A DNA stretch of 64,000 nt, taken from assembly GCA_963772585.1 (NCBI GenBank), contig CAVYXV010000010.1, positions 248,001 through 312,000 of the forward strand, in the 5' to 3' direction. The notes beneath the pieces were generated by a model. The model did no database searches. It was not told where the DNA came from and saw nothing but the letters and a program-made list of their open reading frames with translations. Positions 25,409 to 34,299 of the stretch are shown here, one piece after another (within the stretch, counting starts at the first letter, position 1; every line of letters begins with the position of its first letter). The stretch is from CAVVXN01 sp963772585 (GTDB taxonomy: Bacteria > Planctomycetota > PLA2 > JAEUHO01). The position numbers and the translations under genes are program-made.

Positions 25409-26575
25409 ATGCCGATCGGAAGACACCTACTGCTCACATGGCTTGCCCCGATGCTGGCCCTGTTCCTCGGGGGAGGAGTCGGGTATCTCCTGGGCGCTGC
25501 GGCCAAGGCGGCGGCGAGGGAAGCGCCGTGGGCTCGGGTGGTCCTGACGCTCCTGCCGGGACGGACCTTCGCGCTGCTGATCGCGGTATTCGCCCTGTTC
25601 TCGCTCTACTGGCGGGTGCACGGGTGGGGGGATTTCAGCGGTCGGCAGGTGGGTTGGGCCCTGACGGCGCTCATGCTCGTTCCCGTCGCACTCGTGCTCT
25701 GCGCCTCGCGCGGAGCGCTGGGTACGGACGGGGACTCGGGGGCCGCCCGGTTCTTCGCCGCGGCACGGGACTTCCTCTTCGTCGCGTCGTTGCTCGCCAT
25801 GGTCGGTGACATCATGTTCGGCTACGGCGGTCTGGTCATGGAAGGCCGGATGCGGTTCCAGTTCAGCTATCGGGCTTGGGAAGCCGACCCGTACCTCCTG
25901 CTGGCCGCGGGCTGCTACCTGCCGCTCGACGTGGGCCTTGGGGTGGTCCTCGCGATTCTCCCCTCTCGAAGGACTTCCGCCGCCGCGCCGGCCCGATCCC
26001 TCGAGGGCGTTCAGCCGATCGAGCAGCGACCGCTGGCAAGGGTGGGCCGGCGACGACCGGGTTCCGGGCTGGCCATGACCGTGGTCCTCCTCTTCGGTCT
26101 CGGCCTCGTGGGCAGCGCGGCGGCCTACCTGCTCGCCCTGGATGCCAGCCAAGCCCGCCACCACGCCGGAGACGGCGCGTTGCTCGTGGCGGTCGCCCTC
26201 TACCTGATCTGTGCGGTCCCCGCCATGATCGTCCTGCTCGTCTGGCTCTACCAGTCGTGGGACGCGGTCCCCGCCGAGTTCCGCAGCACTTCGCCCGGTC
26301 GCGCCGTGGGTCTCCTGTTCGTGCCGATCTTCGGCATCTACTGGACCTTTCGTGCCATCCCCGGCCTGTCCCGTTCGATCGCGCGGGCCACACGGGCTGC
26401 CGATCCGACCTCTCGCTCCCGCGCCAGCTTCGGACTCGGTGTGTCCGCGTGCATCCTCGGACTCGTACCCCCCCTGGCGCTCCTCTCCTCGGTCCTCCTC
26501 GTGGCGTGGGTGCTCGCGGCCAACGCCTCGAAGAACCGCATGCTCGTGCTGTACGAGTCGGCGCCGCCCGCGTGA
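25409..26575 (+). CDS. Polytopic membrane protein with DUF4328-like C-terminal half
   Basis: 388 residues and about eight hydrophobic helices. The C-terminal half contains VLLVWLYQSWDAVPAEFRS followed by PGRAVGLLFVPIFGIYWTFRA and a final helix pair. That arrangement (a W-Y-Q-[SA]-W loop, then PG-K/R-AVG-x-LF-IP-x-x-x-x-YW) is shared with many Planctomycete membrane proteins related to DUF4328. No transport or enzymatic motif is seen. Strong ribosome site GGGAGGAGCCG before the ATG. Function unknown. Confidence 0.8.
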   Translation: MPIGRHLLLTWLAPMLALFLGGGVGYLLGAAAKAAAREAPWARVVLTLLPGRTFALLIAVFALFSLYWRVHGWGDFSGRQVGWALTALMLVPVALVLCASRGALGTDGDSGAARFFAAARDFLFVASLLAMVGDIMFGYGGLVMEGRMRFQFSYRAWEADPYLLLAAGCYLPLDVGLGVVLAILPSRRTSAAAPARSLEGVQPIEQRPLARVGRRRPGSGLAMTVVLLFGLGLVGSAAAYLLALDASQARHHAGDGALLVAVALYLICAVPAMIVLLVWLYQSWDAVPAEFRSTSPGRAVGLLFVPIFGIYWTFRAIPGLSRSIARATRAADPTSRSRASFGLGVSACILGLVPPLALLSSVLLVAWVLAANASKNRMLVLYESAPPA

Positions 26576-26743
26576 CCGGGGCCGGCGGGCGAGAGGGATC
26601 CCGTTCGGCGATCCGGTCGTACGCATCTCGCGCCCGGTGCCTGCGTCGCTCGTCGTCCCCGACTCCAGGGGGTCGCCTCCTCGTCGCGTCTCGGCCTCGA
26701 ACCCCAGGGACGTGCGGCTGCCCCGTTGCGCGCTACGCGCCCT

Positions 26744-27388
26744 CTAGTTCGTGAGGCCGGACACGTCGGGCCTGGCGCGCGCGCCTTCCTCGATCTCGAA
26801 GAACTCGACGCGTTGGAAGCCGAACATGGCCGCCAGGAGGTTCGTCGGGAAGACCTCGACGCGGTTGGCCAGCTCGCGCGCATTGCCGTTGTAGAAGCGA
26901 CGGGCGCGCTGGATCCGGTCCTCCGTCGTGACGAGCTCGCGTTGCAGCGCGAGGAAGTTCTCGCTCGCGCGCAGCTGCGGGTAGCCCTCCGCGAGCACGA
27001 AGACGCGGCGGAGGAGCCCGACGAAGGCGTTCTCGTCGCGGGCCTGCGACTCCGGAGAGCCGTGGTTGGCGGCGGCGCGGTTGCGCGCTTCCACCACGCG
27101 TCGGAGCACCTCGCGCTCGTGCGCGGCGTAGGCCTTGACGGCCTCCACGAGGTTGGGGATCAGGTCGTAGCGCCGCTGCAGCTCCGTCTCGACCTTCGCC
27201 CAGGCGTCGAGGCACTCGTTTCTCGCGCTCACGAGGCCGTTGTAGTTGCCGAAGAACCAGAGCAGCACGAGGAAGACCGCAGCGGCCGCGATCCAGACAC
27301 CCGGAGGGACGCCGGTCGCGGCGAGGCAGGGGGCGAGACGCGGAGCCCACCCGCCGGACGAGCCGCCGAGGATCCCGAAAGCACTCAT
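26744..27388 (-). CDS. lemA: LemA family protein
   Basis: 214 residues. An N-terminal segment and one membrane helix (VWIAAAAVFLVLLWFFGNYNGL) are followed by the LemA coiled-coil domain: NYNGLVSARNECLDAWAKVE, LQRRYDLIPNLVEAVKAYA, AEGYPQLRASENFLALQREL, and ENRIQRARRFYN-like TTEDRIQRARRFYNGNARE. It ends with FEIEEGARARPDVSGLTN, close to the usual 'A...P.V.F' end. LemA proteins are membrane-anchored four-helix bundles of unclear role. The ATG overlaps the stop of the upstream gene (ATGA), so both are co-translated. Confidence 0.95.
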   Translation of the reverse strand: MSAFGILGGSSGGWAPRLAPCLAATGVPPGVWIAAAAVFLVLLWFFGNYNGLVSARNECLDAWAKVETELQRRYDLIPNLVEAVKAYAAHEREVLRRVVEARNRAAANHGSPESQARDENAFVGLLRRVFVLAEGYPQLRASENFLALQRELVTTEDRIQRARRFYNGNARELANRVEVFPTNLLAAMFGFQRVEFFEIEEGARARPDVSGLTN

Positions 27389-28098
27389 GCGCCGTATCCG
27401 AATCGGCCGCTGCGCTCGCGGACGTCCTGCGGGATGCGATCCAGGACGCCCTCCACGAGCATGATCGCCGAGCGGATGCCGTTGGCGTCGAGGAGCCCCG
27501 TGCCCCACGTGCAGGCGTGGTGGTCTTCGAACTCCACGGGGTAGGAGGGGCCGTGAAGGAGGAATTCCATCGTCTCCTGGTGGATGACGGCGTACGCCCA
27601 CTCCTTGTTCGGGGAGGCGACGTGGTAGCGGCGGCTGAACTCCGCGGACTCGAAGTCGATGTCGTCGAATCCGAAGGCGGCCGCCAGGGTGTCGAAGAGA
27701 TGCTCGCGTCGGATCTTCAGCGGCGTGAGATGGAAGCCCGCGTCGAGGGCCACGCCCGTGAAGTGGTGCTTGCTCTGGTTCTTCCCGCTTCCGGTCGTGT
27801 AGTGGTAGTCGAAGACGCAGATCTCCCGTTCGTGGCGCGCGCCCGTGATCACGTTGGTCGCGTAGCGGCTGTGTCCCTCCCGCAGACGCTTCCAACCGGG
27901 ATAGCGTCTCTCGAAATCGGTGTCCCGATCCGGGGCGAATCGCCATCCCTGCGAGCGCGCGAACGTGGAGAGCTCGGCGCGCCGCTTCCGCTCGCTCCAG
28001 ATCGCGAAGGCGACGGCGATCCCTCCCAGGAGCAGGAAGAGGAGGAAGATCCCGACGGGCGGGCCGCCGGCGGCGACGGGAAGGGGGACGAAGCGCAC
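27385..28098 (-). CDS. LemA-associated membrane protein (DUF3137-like)
   Basis: 237 residues from GTG at 28098. One N-terminal membrane helix (GIFLLFLLLGGIAVAFAIW) and a basic juxtamembrane region precede a soluble domain with VFDYHYTTGSGKNQSKHHF, AAAFGFDDIDFESAEFSRRY and VASPNKEWAYAVIHQETMEF. This 'FDY-Y-TTGSGK' followed by 'F-R-x-V' layout is common in proteins encoded next to lemA; the DUF3137 name is tentative. A 4-nt overlap with lemA supports a functional pair in the inner membrane. The start is uncertain: the nearest GGAGG is about 19 bases upstream. Confidence 0.75.
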   Translation of the reverse strand: MRFVPLPVAAGGPPVGIFLLFLLLGGIAVAFAIWSERKRRAELSTFARSQGWRFAPDRDTDFERRYPGWKRLREGHSRYATNVITGARHEREICVFDYHYTTGSGKNQSKHHFTGVALDAGFHLTPLKIRREHLFDTLAAAFGFDDIDFESAEFSRRYHVASPNKEWAYAVIHQETMEFLLHGPSYPVEFEDHHACTWGTGLLDANGIRSAIMLVEGVLDRIPQDVRERSGRFGYGA

Positions 28099-28176
28099 GA
28101 CGCCACCATATCGGGTTCCTCCGACCGCCGCGCGGCATGCCACCGGAGGGCGGGCCGGGCGGTATCCTCCGGTGCG

Positions 28177-29613
28177 ATGCGTGCCCTCTTCCGCGTGCTC
28201 CCCTGGATCCCGCTCGCCGTGCTCCTCGCCGTCCGCTCGCCGCCCGCCCGGGCGAGCGAGTGGGGCGACGCGCGGAAGGACTTCCGTCGCGCCCAGCGCT
28301 CCGACGACTGGAAGGTCCGGCGGGACGCCTACGTGCTGATGCTGCCCTACGACGGCGAGAGGGCCGTCGAGGAGGTCCTCCGCGGCATGGAGCGCGAGGA
28401 CAACCCCGCCGTCCTCGTCACCGGGATGGAGACCCTGGCCACCTTCCTCTCCCCGGAGGCGGTGGCCACCCTGGTGAAGGCGCTGGCGAAGTCGAAGGGC
28501 AGCGACCGCCTCCACCTCATCATGGCCGTGGGCATGCGGACGGACGACGCCGGCGACGACGTCCTCCTGAAGCTCGTGAAGGACCGCGACGAGCAGGCGG
28601 CGGCCCAGGCCGCGCTCGCCCTCGGGCAGAAGCGGGTGAAGGAGGCCCTTCCGGCCTTCCTCGACCTGCTGCAGAGCGACGAGTGGCAGCTCCGCGCGGC
28701 CGGGGCACGGGCCATCCGGTTGCTCGTCGGACCGCCGCCCGAGCCACCCCCGCCGGGCAAGGAGGAGAAGCCCTGGCTGCCGGAGGGCTTCGATCCCGCC
28801 GCCGTCGTGCCCGGCCTTGCCGAGGCGCTGGGGAAGAGCGAAGGGAGCGAGCGCGGGGACATCATCCGCACGCTCGAGCGCGTCACGAGGCAGACGTACG
28901 GCAACGACCCGGACGCGTGGAAGGCCATGGCGGCGGGCACGCCCGCGGAGAAGATCCGCCCCAACCCGCGGCCAACGCCGTACATCTTCGGGATGCCGAT
29001 CTACGGACGCCGCGTCGTGCTCATCGTGGACATCAGCACCTGCACGGACGATACGCATCCTTTCGACGGCATGGATCGCCTGAAGGAGGTCTGTCAGGTG
29101 CCGGGAGGCCGTCCCGTGCCCTGGTACAACCTCCGCACGACCAAGCAATTCATACGCGCGCACGCGAAGCGGCTGATCGACGACCTGCCGGACGACGCGA
29201 AGTTCGAGGTGATCGCCGTCTTCCAACGGACGGAGTCGCTGTTCGGGCGACTCACGCCGGCGAACTCCGGGACGCGGAGGCAGGCGGCCACGTGGCTCGA
29301 CGAGCTGGCCATCCAGAACGGGCCGAATCACTACGAGGCCCTCATGGCGGCCCTGGACGTGAGCGGGGCGAGCGACAACGTCGCGTGGTCTCTCGGTCCC
29401 GACGAGATCATCCTGATGACCTGCGCCATCCCGTGGGCCCCGAGGGATCCCAACGCCATCGTGAACCAGGAGGAGATCGGGCGCATCGTCGGCCTGAAGG
29501 CCCGGTTGCGCATGGTTCCCATCGACACGGTGGGCGTCGGGCCGCATCCGTTCGGGATGATGAAGGCGATCTCGGACCTCAGCGGGGGGGTCTACGAGGA
29601 CCTCTCGAAGTAG
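28177..29613 (+). CDS. Secreted HEAT-repeat/VWA-domain protein with an altered MIDAS
   Basis: 478 residues. Signal peptide at 1-23 (cleavage near ARA|SEW). Residues 25-200 form HEAT-like hairpins (AAAQAALALGQKRVKEALP, WQLRAAGARAIRLLVG). A proline-rich linker and another helical region lead to a VWA-like domain from about 280: RRVVLIVDISTCTDDTHP, FEVIAVFQRTESL, WSLGPDEIILMTCAIP. The metal site normally reads DxSxS; here it is D-I-S-T-C, with Cys in the last position. HEAT plus VWA is a common Planctomycete architecture. The product is predicted to act as an extracytoplasmic scaffold or adhesion protein; ligand unknown. Confidence 0.8.
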   Translation: MRALFRVLPWIPLAVLLAVRSPPARASEWGDARKDFRRAQRSDDWKVRRDAYVLMLPYDGERAVEEVLRGMEREDNPAVLVTGMETLATFLSPEAVATLVKALAKSKGSDRLHLIMAVGMRTDDAGDDVLLKLVKDRDEQAAAQAALALGQKRVKEALPAFLDLLQSDEWQLRAAGARAIRLLVGPPPEPPPPGKEEKPWLPEGFDPAAVVPGLAEALGKSEGSERGDIIRTLERVTRQTYGNDPDAWKAMAAGTPAEKIRPNPRPTPYIFGMPIYGRRVVLIVDISTCTDDTHPFDGMDRLKEVCQVPGGRPVPWYNLRTTKQFIRAHAKRLIDDLPDDAKFEVIAVFQRTESLFGRLTPANSGTRRQAATWLDELAIQNGPNHYEALMAALDVSGASDNVAWSLGPDEIILMTCAIPWAPRDPNAIVNQEEIGRIVGLKARLRMVPIDTVGVGPHPFGMMKAISDLSGGVYEDLSK

Positions 29614-29759
29614 GGGAGGCCCGGGCGCGGGAACCCGCGAGGCCCGGGCGCATGGGCGTGGGAGCGGCGGATGCTCGGCGGCGCGCCGTGGGTGGTAGAC
29701 TCGACGTGCTCGCCCCGACACGGGGGCGCCCTCGCGTCCCATCGAGACGGAGTCCTCCC

Positions 29760-30812
29760 ATGCGTGCCCCTTCCAAGCATGCCCTCGGTGTCACGATTCC
29801 CGTGATCGTCCTCGCGGCGGTCTTCCTGCTCGCGGCCCCGGTCTCGGCCGACGACCCGCCGGGCGCGGGCGCGAACCAGGCCCCCGACCCGGCGGCGGTG
29901 CCGGACAACATGCCCGCCGCGATCGTCGGCGACGAGGAGGCGAAAGCCGCCCTCGACCGGTTCGACGACGACTACCGCGCCCGCGGTCTCAAGGGCGACG
30001 AGAAGCTCAGCCAGCGCGACTTCGCCATGGAGACCCTGAGCGCCGTCCAGCATCCGGACGTGGTGAAGGCGCTCGCCCGGATCGCGCGTGGCCGCGACCA
30101 CACCCTTCGGGTGCTCGCGATCCTCTACCTGGGCGAGCAGCGGGCCTTGCCCGGGCTCGCCGGAGAGGAGATCGTCCACGCGCTCAAGCGGCGCGGCATG
30201 AAGGACCCGATCCTCGCCATGAGCGCGCTCGACAGCCTCGGGCGCCTTCGCTACCTCGGCGCGAAGGACGTGGTGGTGGACTACCTCAACCACAACGACT
30301 TCGCGGTGAAGAAGGCGGCCATCCAGGCCATCGGCCGGATCGGCGACGCCCGCCTGTGGAAGGAGATCGTCAAGCTGGCGGGGGTCTCCGTGAAGCAGGG
30401 CGAGGTGGACGGCGACAACAACAAGGAGGTCGTGGTCGACGAGGGCTACTCCTACGACGGCGTCGAGGTGACCTACGACACGGGCGCCTCCGGGGATTCC
30501 GACCAGAAGATGGCCGAGAAGATCGGCAAGGAGAAGCTGGCCGCGAACAAGGCGGCTGCGATGGGCGGCCACGGCGGCGGGGGCCTCGGCGGGGGGGGCG
30601 GCTCCGCGACGAGCGGCGGCGTCGCGCGCGATCCCAAGGAGCTGCTCCCGGCCGTGCTGGAGACGCTCTACTACCTCACCGGCGAGCGCTTCGGGAACTC
30701 CAAGGAGCTGGTCGAGTGGCTGCGGAACAACCGCGAGGTGCTCGACGAGAAGATCGAGGTGATCGAGGCCTTGGCGAAAGCGCAAGAGGAGGACGCCAAG
30801 GAGCGCGACTGA
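29760..30812 (+). CDS. Secreted HEAT-repeat protein with Gly-rich insert
   Basis: 350 residues. Signal peptide with cleavage near VSA|DDP. HEAT-type repeats lie at about 75-205, including TLRVLAILYLGEQRALPGLA, MSALDSLGRLRYLGAKDVVV and AVKKAAIQAIGRIGDARLWK. A low-complexity linker at about 255-290 contains GGHGGGGLGGGGG. The C-terminal helical region ends in a charged tail. Adjacent to and on the same strand as the HEAT-VWA gene (146 nt apart), suggesting related envelope functions. No enzymatic motif was seen. Confidence 0.8.
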   Translation: MRAPSKHALGVTIPVIVLAAVFLLAAPVSADDPPGAGANQAPDPAAVPDNMPAAIVGDEEAKAALDRFDDDYRARGLKGDEKLSQRDFAMETLSAVQHPDVVKALARIARGRDHTLRVLAILYLGEQRALPGLAGEEIVHALKRRGMKDPILAMSALDSLGRLRYLGAKDVVVDYLNHNDFAVKKAAIQAIGRIGDARLWKEIVKLAGVSVKQGEVDGDNNKEVVVDEGYSYDGVEVTYDTGASGDSDQKMAEKIGKEKLAANKAAAMGGHGGGGLGGGGGSATSGGVARDPKELLPAVLETLYYLTGERFGNSKELVEWLRNNREVLDEKIEVIEALAKAQEEDAKERD

Positions 30813-30815
30813 CCT

Positions 30816-31556
30816 TCAGGGGGTCCGGGGGCGCGCCCCGTCCCATCCTTCCGCGCGGGCGAGGTCCTCGGGGCGCCCGACGTCCAGCCAGCGGCACCCG
30901 TCCATCCGGTAGGGACAGAGCATCTCCCCCTTCGCGGCGAGCCGCAGCCACGTCTCGAGGATCGAGAACGCCCCGCGCTCCTCGATGTCGTCCAGCAGGC
31001 GCGGCGAGAAGACGTGGATGCCGGAGAAGCCCAGCGTGTCGATGCGGCCCAGGGGCTCGCGCACCCGGAGGTCGAGGCCCTTGCCGCGGTCGATGCGACC
31101 GAGAAGTCCCCGTTCGTCGAAGAGGATCTGTCGATCGCTCTCGCGGCGCATCACGGCGAGCGTCGCGAGGGCTCCGCTCTCCTCGTGCGCGCGGGCGAGA
31201 GCCCCCAGGTCCAGGTCGCTCAGCACGTCCACGTTGTGGACGAGCACGGGCCCGTCGGCGCGGAGGAGCGGCCGGGCTCGGAGCAGGCCGCCTCCCGTTT
31301 CCAGCGGCCGTTCCACCTCCTGGGAGAGGACCACCTCGACGCCGAAGCCGCCCCGCTCCGCCACGAACGCCGCGATCCGCTCGGCGAAGGGGTGGACGTT
31401 GACCACGATCCGTTCGACACCCGCGGCGACGAGGCGGCGCGCGACCCGCTCCAGCAAGGGGACGCCGGCGACCTCCACCAGGGCCTTCGGGCGGTCGAGC
31501 GTGAGCGGATGCAGCCGGGTCCCGAGCCCCGCGGCGTACACGAGCGCCTCCCTCAC
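30816..31556 (-). CDS. murU: Sugar-phosphate nucleotidyltransferase, MurU-like
   Basis: 246 residues. NTP-transferase fold: AAGLGTRLHPLTLDRPKALVEVAG at the N-terminus contains the G-x-G-T-R nucleotide loop and catalytic Lys; HNVDVLSD provides the metal-binding Asp, and TLGFSGIHVFSP follows. The size and sequence type match short uridylyl/guanylyl transferases such as MurU (MurNAc-1-phosphate to UDP-MurNAc). MurU is favoured over mannose-1-phosphate guanylyltransferase because the overlapping upstream gene encodes an AmgK-like kinase, its partner in peptidoglycan sugar salvage. The GTG start overlaps that gene's stop (GTGA). Confidence 0.8.
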   Translation of the reverse strand: MREALVYAAGLGTRLHPLTLDRPKALVEVAGVPLLERVARRLVAAGVERIVVNVHPFAERIAAFVAERGGFGVEVVLSQEVERPLETGGGLLRARPLLRADGPVLVHNVDVLSDLDLGALARAHEESGALATLAVMRRESDRQILFDERGLLGRIDRGKGLDLRVREPLGRIDTLGFSGIHVFSPRLLDDIEERGAFSILETWLRLAAKGEMLCPYRMDGCRWLDVGRPEDLARAEGWDGARPRTP

Positions 31557-33028
31557 GGTCGCGCCGCTTGGGGGGGCCAGCCGTCGGACTCGGCGTGTTC
31601 CGTGACGACCCGGACGTCGGGGTGGCGGCGCGCGAGCGCCTCGGCGAGGCGCGCGGCGCACCACACGGAGCGGTGCTGTCCACCGGTGCAGCCGAAGCGC
31701 ACGTCGAGCGAGGAGAAGTCCCGCTCGCGGTACGCCTCGATCTGCGTCTCCACCAGGGCCAGTGCGCGCTCCACGAAGGTCCGCGCCTCGGGACTGTCCT
31801 CCAGGAGCCGGGCCACGTCGGCGTCGAGACCGCTCTGCGTGCGGTAGCGCTCCTCGCGGCCCGGGTTCGGGAGCGCGCGGCAGTCGAAGACGTAGCCGCC
31901 GCCGTGGCCGGACGGATCGCGGGGGAGTCCGTGGGGATAGGCGAAGCTGCCCACGCGGACGACCAGGCCGTCGCTGGTCGGAGGGGGAACGGCGGCGAGA
32001 TCCTCCCGGGCGAGGATCCGGGCGGCGGCGCGGCGGATCTCGGGCAGGTCGCCGCGGGCCGCCGTGGCGTCGAGGAGCGCTGCGAGGTTGCGGGCCGCGA
32101 TGCCGATCCGCGACGCGAACCCCGGCCGGCGGAGGTGGAGCCCGCGGTACCCGTAGGCGCCGAGCGCCTGGATGATCCGGAGCACGGCGTGGTCGGCGAG
32201 CGTGCGGCGAAAGCCCTCCGCGTCCACCGGCATTCGTTCGGCGAGCGCTTCGAGGTACCCATCGGCGAGACGCTCGCGCACCGCGTCCGGCAGGTCGCTG
32301 CTCCCGCTGTAGAGCATGGACGCGACGTCGTAGGCGAGGGAACCCCGGCGTCCGCCCTGGTAGTCGATGAAGAGCGGCCCGCGGGGCGACAGCAAGACGT
32401 TTCGCGCCTGGAAGTCGCGGTGCATGAGGTAGGGCCGCGTCTGCTCCGAGAAGCGGGCGGCGCCGCCGGTCGCGAGCCGGTCGAGGAGGGTGTCGAAGTC
32501 GTCCTCCAGGCGGTCCTCGTGGAAGGGGATCTGCGCGAGCCGGAGCAGCATGTTCTTGAACGATGCCAGATCCCACGCCATCCCGCGGCGGTCGAACGTC
32601 CGACGCGGCCAGGCGAGCCGGAAGTCCACGACGCGGGCGCCCTCGATCTGGAAGGAGGCGAGGAGCCGGAGCGACGCCTCGAAGGCGCCGAGGACCTCCG
32701 CCGCGAAGGCCTCGCCGCTCGCGCGGGACGATTCGAGCGCGCCGTAGAGGCTCTCCCGTCCGGCGTCCTCGACGAGACACGCGCCGGTGGTCTCGTCGCG
32801 CCCGTAGAGGTGCGGGACGGCCAGACCCGCCGCGGCGAGGGAGGCCGTCCACGCCGCGAACGCCCGGTCCTCCTCGGGACGGTCCGGCGGCACGCCGATG
32901 GCCGTGCGACCGTCCGCCGTGGCGAGCCGGTAGCGGGCGCGCGTCGTGGCCTGGCCCGCGATCGGTTCGACCGAGACCGGGTCCTCGCCGAAGTGCTCCC
33001 GGAAGAGGCGACGGATCGTGTCGTTCAA
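31553..33028 (-). CDS. AmgK-like sugar kinase fused to a RapZ C-terminal domain
   Basis: 491 residues from TTG at 33028, which overlaps the preceding stop (TTGA). Residues 1-340 are an aminoglycoside-phosphotransferase-fold kinase: catalytic HRDFQARNVLL, then LFIDYQGGRRGSLAYDVASM for metal binding, as in AmgK (anomeric MurNAc/GlcNAc kinase). Residues 370-490 match the RapZ C-terminal domain: GGYVFDCRALPNPGR and the signature GCTGGQHRSV at 446-455. In RapZ of enterobacteria that domain senses glucosamine-6-phosphate; the N-terminal P-loop half of RapZ is absent here. With the adjacent MurU-like gene it suggests a MurNAc/GlcNAc salvage kinase with a built-in amino-sugar sensor (inference). Confidence 0.85.
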   Translation of the reverse strand: MNDTIRRLFREHFGEDPVSVEPIAGQATTRARYRLATADGRTAIGVPPDRPEEDRAFAAWTASLAAAGLAVPHLYGRDETTGACLVEDAGRESLYGALESSRASGEAFAAEVLGAFEASLRLLASFQIEGARVVDFRLAWPRRTFDRRGMAWDLASFKNMLLRLAQIPFHEDRLEDDFDTLLDRLATGGAARFSEQTRPYLMHRDFQARNVLLSPRGPLFIDYQGGRRGSLAYDVASMLYSGSSDLPDAVRERLADGYLEALAERMPVDAEGFRRTLADHAVLRIIQALGAYGYRGLHLRRPGFASRIGIAARNLAALLDATAARGDLPEIRRAAARILAREDLAAVPPPTSDGLVVRVGSFAYPHGLPRDPSGHGGGYVFDCRALPNPGREERYRTQSGLDADVARLLEDSPEARTFVERALALVETQIEAYRERDFSSLDVRFGCTGGQHRSVWCAARLAEALARRHPDVRVVTEHAESDGWPPQAARP

Positions 33029-34299
33029 GGGCTCGCGACCTTCGCGAGGACCCGATCCACGTCCGCCGCGATCGCCGGGCCGAGCGTGCTTCGCGCCCGG
33101 TCGAACGCCGCGTCGTCCCACCAGCCTTCCGCGCGGATCGTCTCGATGAGCGCTCCGAGCGCGGCGGCCTTCGCGCCGTAGCGACGGCGGAACGGGCGGC
33201 GATCGACCCCTCCCGCGCCGTCGGCGGGCAGGCTGTCGTCGAGGACCACGGGCACGTCGGGTCGCGCGAGGAGGCCCGCGGCGGCGACGGAGGCGAGGCC
33301 CTCCTCGGCGAGCACGAGCACGAGGTCCGGGCGGGGCATGCCGGTGAAGTGGATCGGCTTCGGGGAGACGGTCAGCTCCGCCAGGGAGAAGCCCTTCCCT
33401 TGCGTGACCGGGTTGTCCGTGCGGACCGCGGCGAAGAGCCCTGCGGCGAGCGCCGCCGTCGCGGCGAACCGCGCGGCGGACTGCACGCGTTCCCCCGCCT
33501 TGCCCGCCAGCAGGATCCGCCGCGTCTCGCACAGACGCGCGAGGGACGGATCGGGGGCGAGGCCGCCCGCGAGGGGGTCCTCCGGTCGGGGGGAGTCGCC
33601 CGCCGTCACCGCGGGGCGCGGGGCATCGTGGAGGATGCCCGTCCGCGCCTGGGCGAGCGCGTCGAGCGTCTTGCCCGTCACGCCGCCCACCTTCGCCGCG
33701 AAGCTCGGACAGAGCTCCAGCGCTTCGACGCAGGCGAAGCCGGGGTGTCCGATCGCGCGGGCGAGGATGGGGGCGAGGTCGCCCCCCGGCGCGCGGCTCC
33801 GGGCGAAGAACGTCGCGCCCGCGCCCACGAGCACGGCGCCCAGGTCGAGCGGGGGCACGGGGCAGCCGGCCGGGGTCGTCGTCGTGACGAGGCCGGCCGG
33901 CGTCAAGGTGGAGTGCTGTCCGCCCGTCATCCCGTAGACGAGGTTGTTGTGGACGACGACGGTCACGTCCACGTCGAGCTGCGCCGCGTGGACGAGATGG
34001 AGGAGACCGATGCTCGCGCCGCCGTCGCCGACGAGGACCACGGGCTTCGCCGCACCGCCGCTTCCCAGGCGGATGCCCGTCGCGATCGCGCTCGCGCGGC
34101 CGTGGAGGGTGTGCACGGTGTGGAGGCTCGGGAAGAGCGCGTCGGCCAGGCCGACGCACCCGATGTCGGTGACGAGGGCGAGCTGCTCGCGGGGGACGCC
34201 GGCCTCGGCGAACGCGGCGTCCAGCGCGCGGAGCACGTGCGGGTGCCCGCAGCCGGGGCAGTAGGGAAACGGACGGTCTTCGTCGAGGTACGTCGTCAC
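33025..34299 (-). CDS. 2-oxoacid:ferredoxin oxidoreductase, beta-gamma fusion
   Basis: 424 residues. The beta part (about 1-240) binds thiamine diphosphate and a [4Fe-4S] cluster: Cys14 and Cys17 in YCPGCGHP, Cys48 in VTDIGCVG, a fourth Cys in ELCPSF, and the TPP motif VLVGDGGASIGLLHLVHAA with NNLVYGMTGGQHS. From about 250 it continues as a gamma-like Rossmann domain (RRILLAGKAGERVQSAARF, TDNPVTQGKGFSLAELTVS), although the usual GxGGQG is reduced to GKAGER. Substrate class (2-oxoglutarate, pyruvate or branched 2-oxoacid) cannot be fixed. The GTG start overlaps the alpha-subunit stop (GTGA). Confidence 0.88.
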   Translation of the reverse strand: MTTYLDEDRPFPYCPGCGHPHVLRALDAAFAEAGVPREQLALVTDIGCVGLADALFPSLHTVHTLHGRASAIATGIRLGSGGAAKPVVLVGDGGASIGLLHLVHAAQLDVDVTVVVHNNLVYGMTGGQHSTLTPAGLVTTTTPAGCPVPPLDLGAVLVGAGATFFARSRAPGGDLAPILARAIGHPGFACVEALELCPSFAAKVGGVTGKTLDALAQARTGILHDAPRPAVTAGDSPRPEDPLAGGLAPDPSLARLCETRRILLAGKAGERVQSAARFAATAALAAGLFAAVRTDNPVTQGKGFSLAELTVSPKPIHFTGMPRPDLVLVLAEEGLASVAAAGLLARPDVPVVLDDSLPADGAGGVDRRPFRRRYGAKAAALGALIETIRAEGWWDDAAFDRARSTLGPAIAADVDRVLAKVASP

